Made by a program: the position numbers and the translations under genes. A stretch of 64,000 nucleotides of DNA from Candidatus Gastranaerophilales bacterium (GTDB taxonomy: Bacteria > Cyanobacteriota > Vampirovibrionia > Gastranaerophilales > Gastranaerophilaceae): contig CALUWC010000003.1 of assembly GCA_944324395.1 (NCBI GenBank), positions 124,001 to 188,000 of the forward strand. The letters are read 5' to 3'. The notes under the pieces were generated by a model. It was not told the DNA's origin, made no database searches, and saw only the letters and a program-made list of their open reading frames with translations. How positions within the stretch are numbered: the stretch's first letter is position 1; the number at the start of each line of letters is the position of its first letter. Shown piece by piece: positions 63,914-64,000 of the stretch.

Positions 63914-64000
63914 TTAGTCCATACTTCCGCTTCGTAATCCTTCAATATCAAGGGTTATGTATTTTATATCTAAGGTTTTTAAATCTGTAATAAGAATATC
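63914..64000 (-). CDS. larE: ATP-dependent sulfur transferase LarE, C-terminal 28 residues (truncated by window edge)
   Basis: The reverse strand is open from 64000 to a TAA at 63914-63916 and reads KYITLDIEGLRSGSMD at its end. This matches the conserved LarE C-terminus (a K-Y-V-x-L-D-L-E-G-Y-R-x-G-S-x pattern). LarE supplies sulfur to the pincer nickel cofactor of lactate racemase and relatives. It converges with the autotransporter gene, with 3 bases between stops. Only 28 residues are visible, so the call rests on this motif. Confidence 0.65.
   Translation of the reverse strand, partial: DILITDLKTLDIKYITLDIEGLRSGSMD

Overview
The window is AT-rich and comes from a diderm bacterium. It carries an autotransporter with a C-terminal beta-barrel, two long AsmA-like proteins and many TTG/ATG starts, mostly with purine-rich Shine-Dalgarno sites. 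The pilin-like protein at 33811 has the class III leader and hydrophobic core (GFTLAEVLITLG, then GVVAAMTIPTL) that I associate with gut Candidatus Gastranaerophilales (Vampirovibrionia/Melainabacteria, non-photosynthetic relatives of Cyanobacteria). The many lineage-restricted proteins fit that too. This placement is an inference from protein flavour and composition, not from a marker-gene tree.

Layout. 1-4256: end of a sensor histidine kinase, tadA, a membrane protein, a convergent DUF721/DciA gene, nrnA and a YihY/BrkB membrane protein. 4333-11620: translation cluster prfA-ylxR-infB-small ORF, then rbfA-truB followed by an exported DUF2993-like protein, a GerMN-domain protein and a lone HicB-like protein. 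11709-14000: a P-loop nucleotide kinase-like gene and two lineage-specific Gly/Ala-rich small proteins. 14023-18080: glyQ with two tandem APC amino-acid permeases. 18099-20480 (minus): HAD phosphatase, TPR protein and another Gly/Ala-rich protein.

20668-31179 is the most unusual part. It holds a possible 31-residue leader ORF coupled to a TPR protein and two tandem paralogues with an HNH-like core and internal repeats. These are followed by a 1986-residue protein combining two EF-hands, a LysM-like domain, a hydrophobic Gly/Ala segment, coiled-coil repeats, an R-S-E type ADP-ribosyltransferase core and a further 500-residue unknown C-terminal region. Convergent to it is a small Cys-rich exported protein. 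I read this as a candidate effector/toxin locus; that is an inference.

31257-37089: lysS, an XRE regulator, a pilin-like gene behind a perfect consensus sigma-70 promoter, and two sugar-type ABC permeases. These are interspersed with C/G-rich palindromic intergenic repeats found nowhere else in the window. 37090-45759: a membrane-anchored unknown protein, an M2/M3-like zinc peptidase with an extra N-terminal tag, an NhaC/YuiF-like antiporter, dnaE and a minus-strand unknown. 45924-56882: tRNA-Gly(GCC), a thioredoxin-like anchored protein, two AsmA-like giants, a TPR membrane protein, glutamine-dependent nadE and tRNA-Glu(CTC). 56978-64000: a TPR protein, an M48-like protein whose zinc motif reads NELGH, a zinc alcohol dehydrogenase, a cupin, a chlamydial-Pmp-like autotransporter and the 3' end of larE on the minus strand.

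Several unrelated proteins (8192, 21957, 23340, 37870) begin with an Asn-rich stretch ending in a short [VI]-[ST]-F-x-[SAG]-like motif, which may be a shared sorting or processing tag. No CRISPR array, insertion sequence, prophage or rRNA gene was seen.
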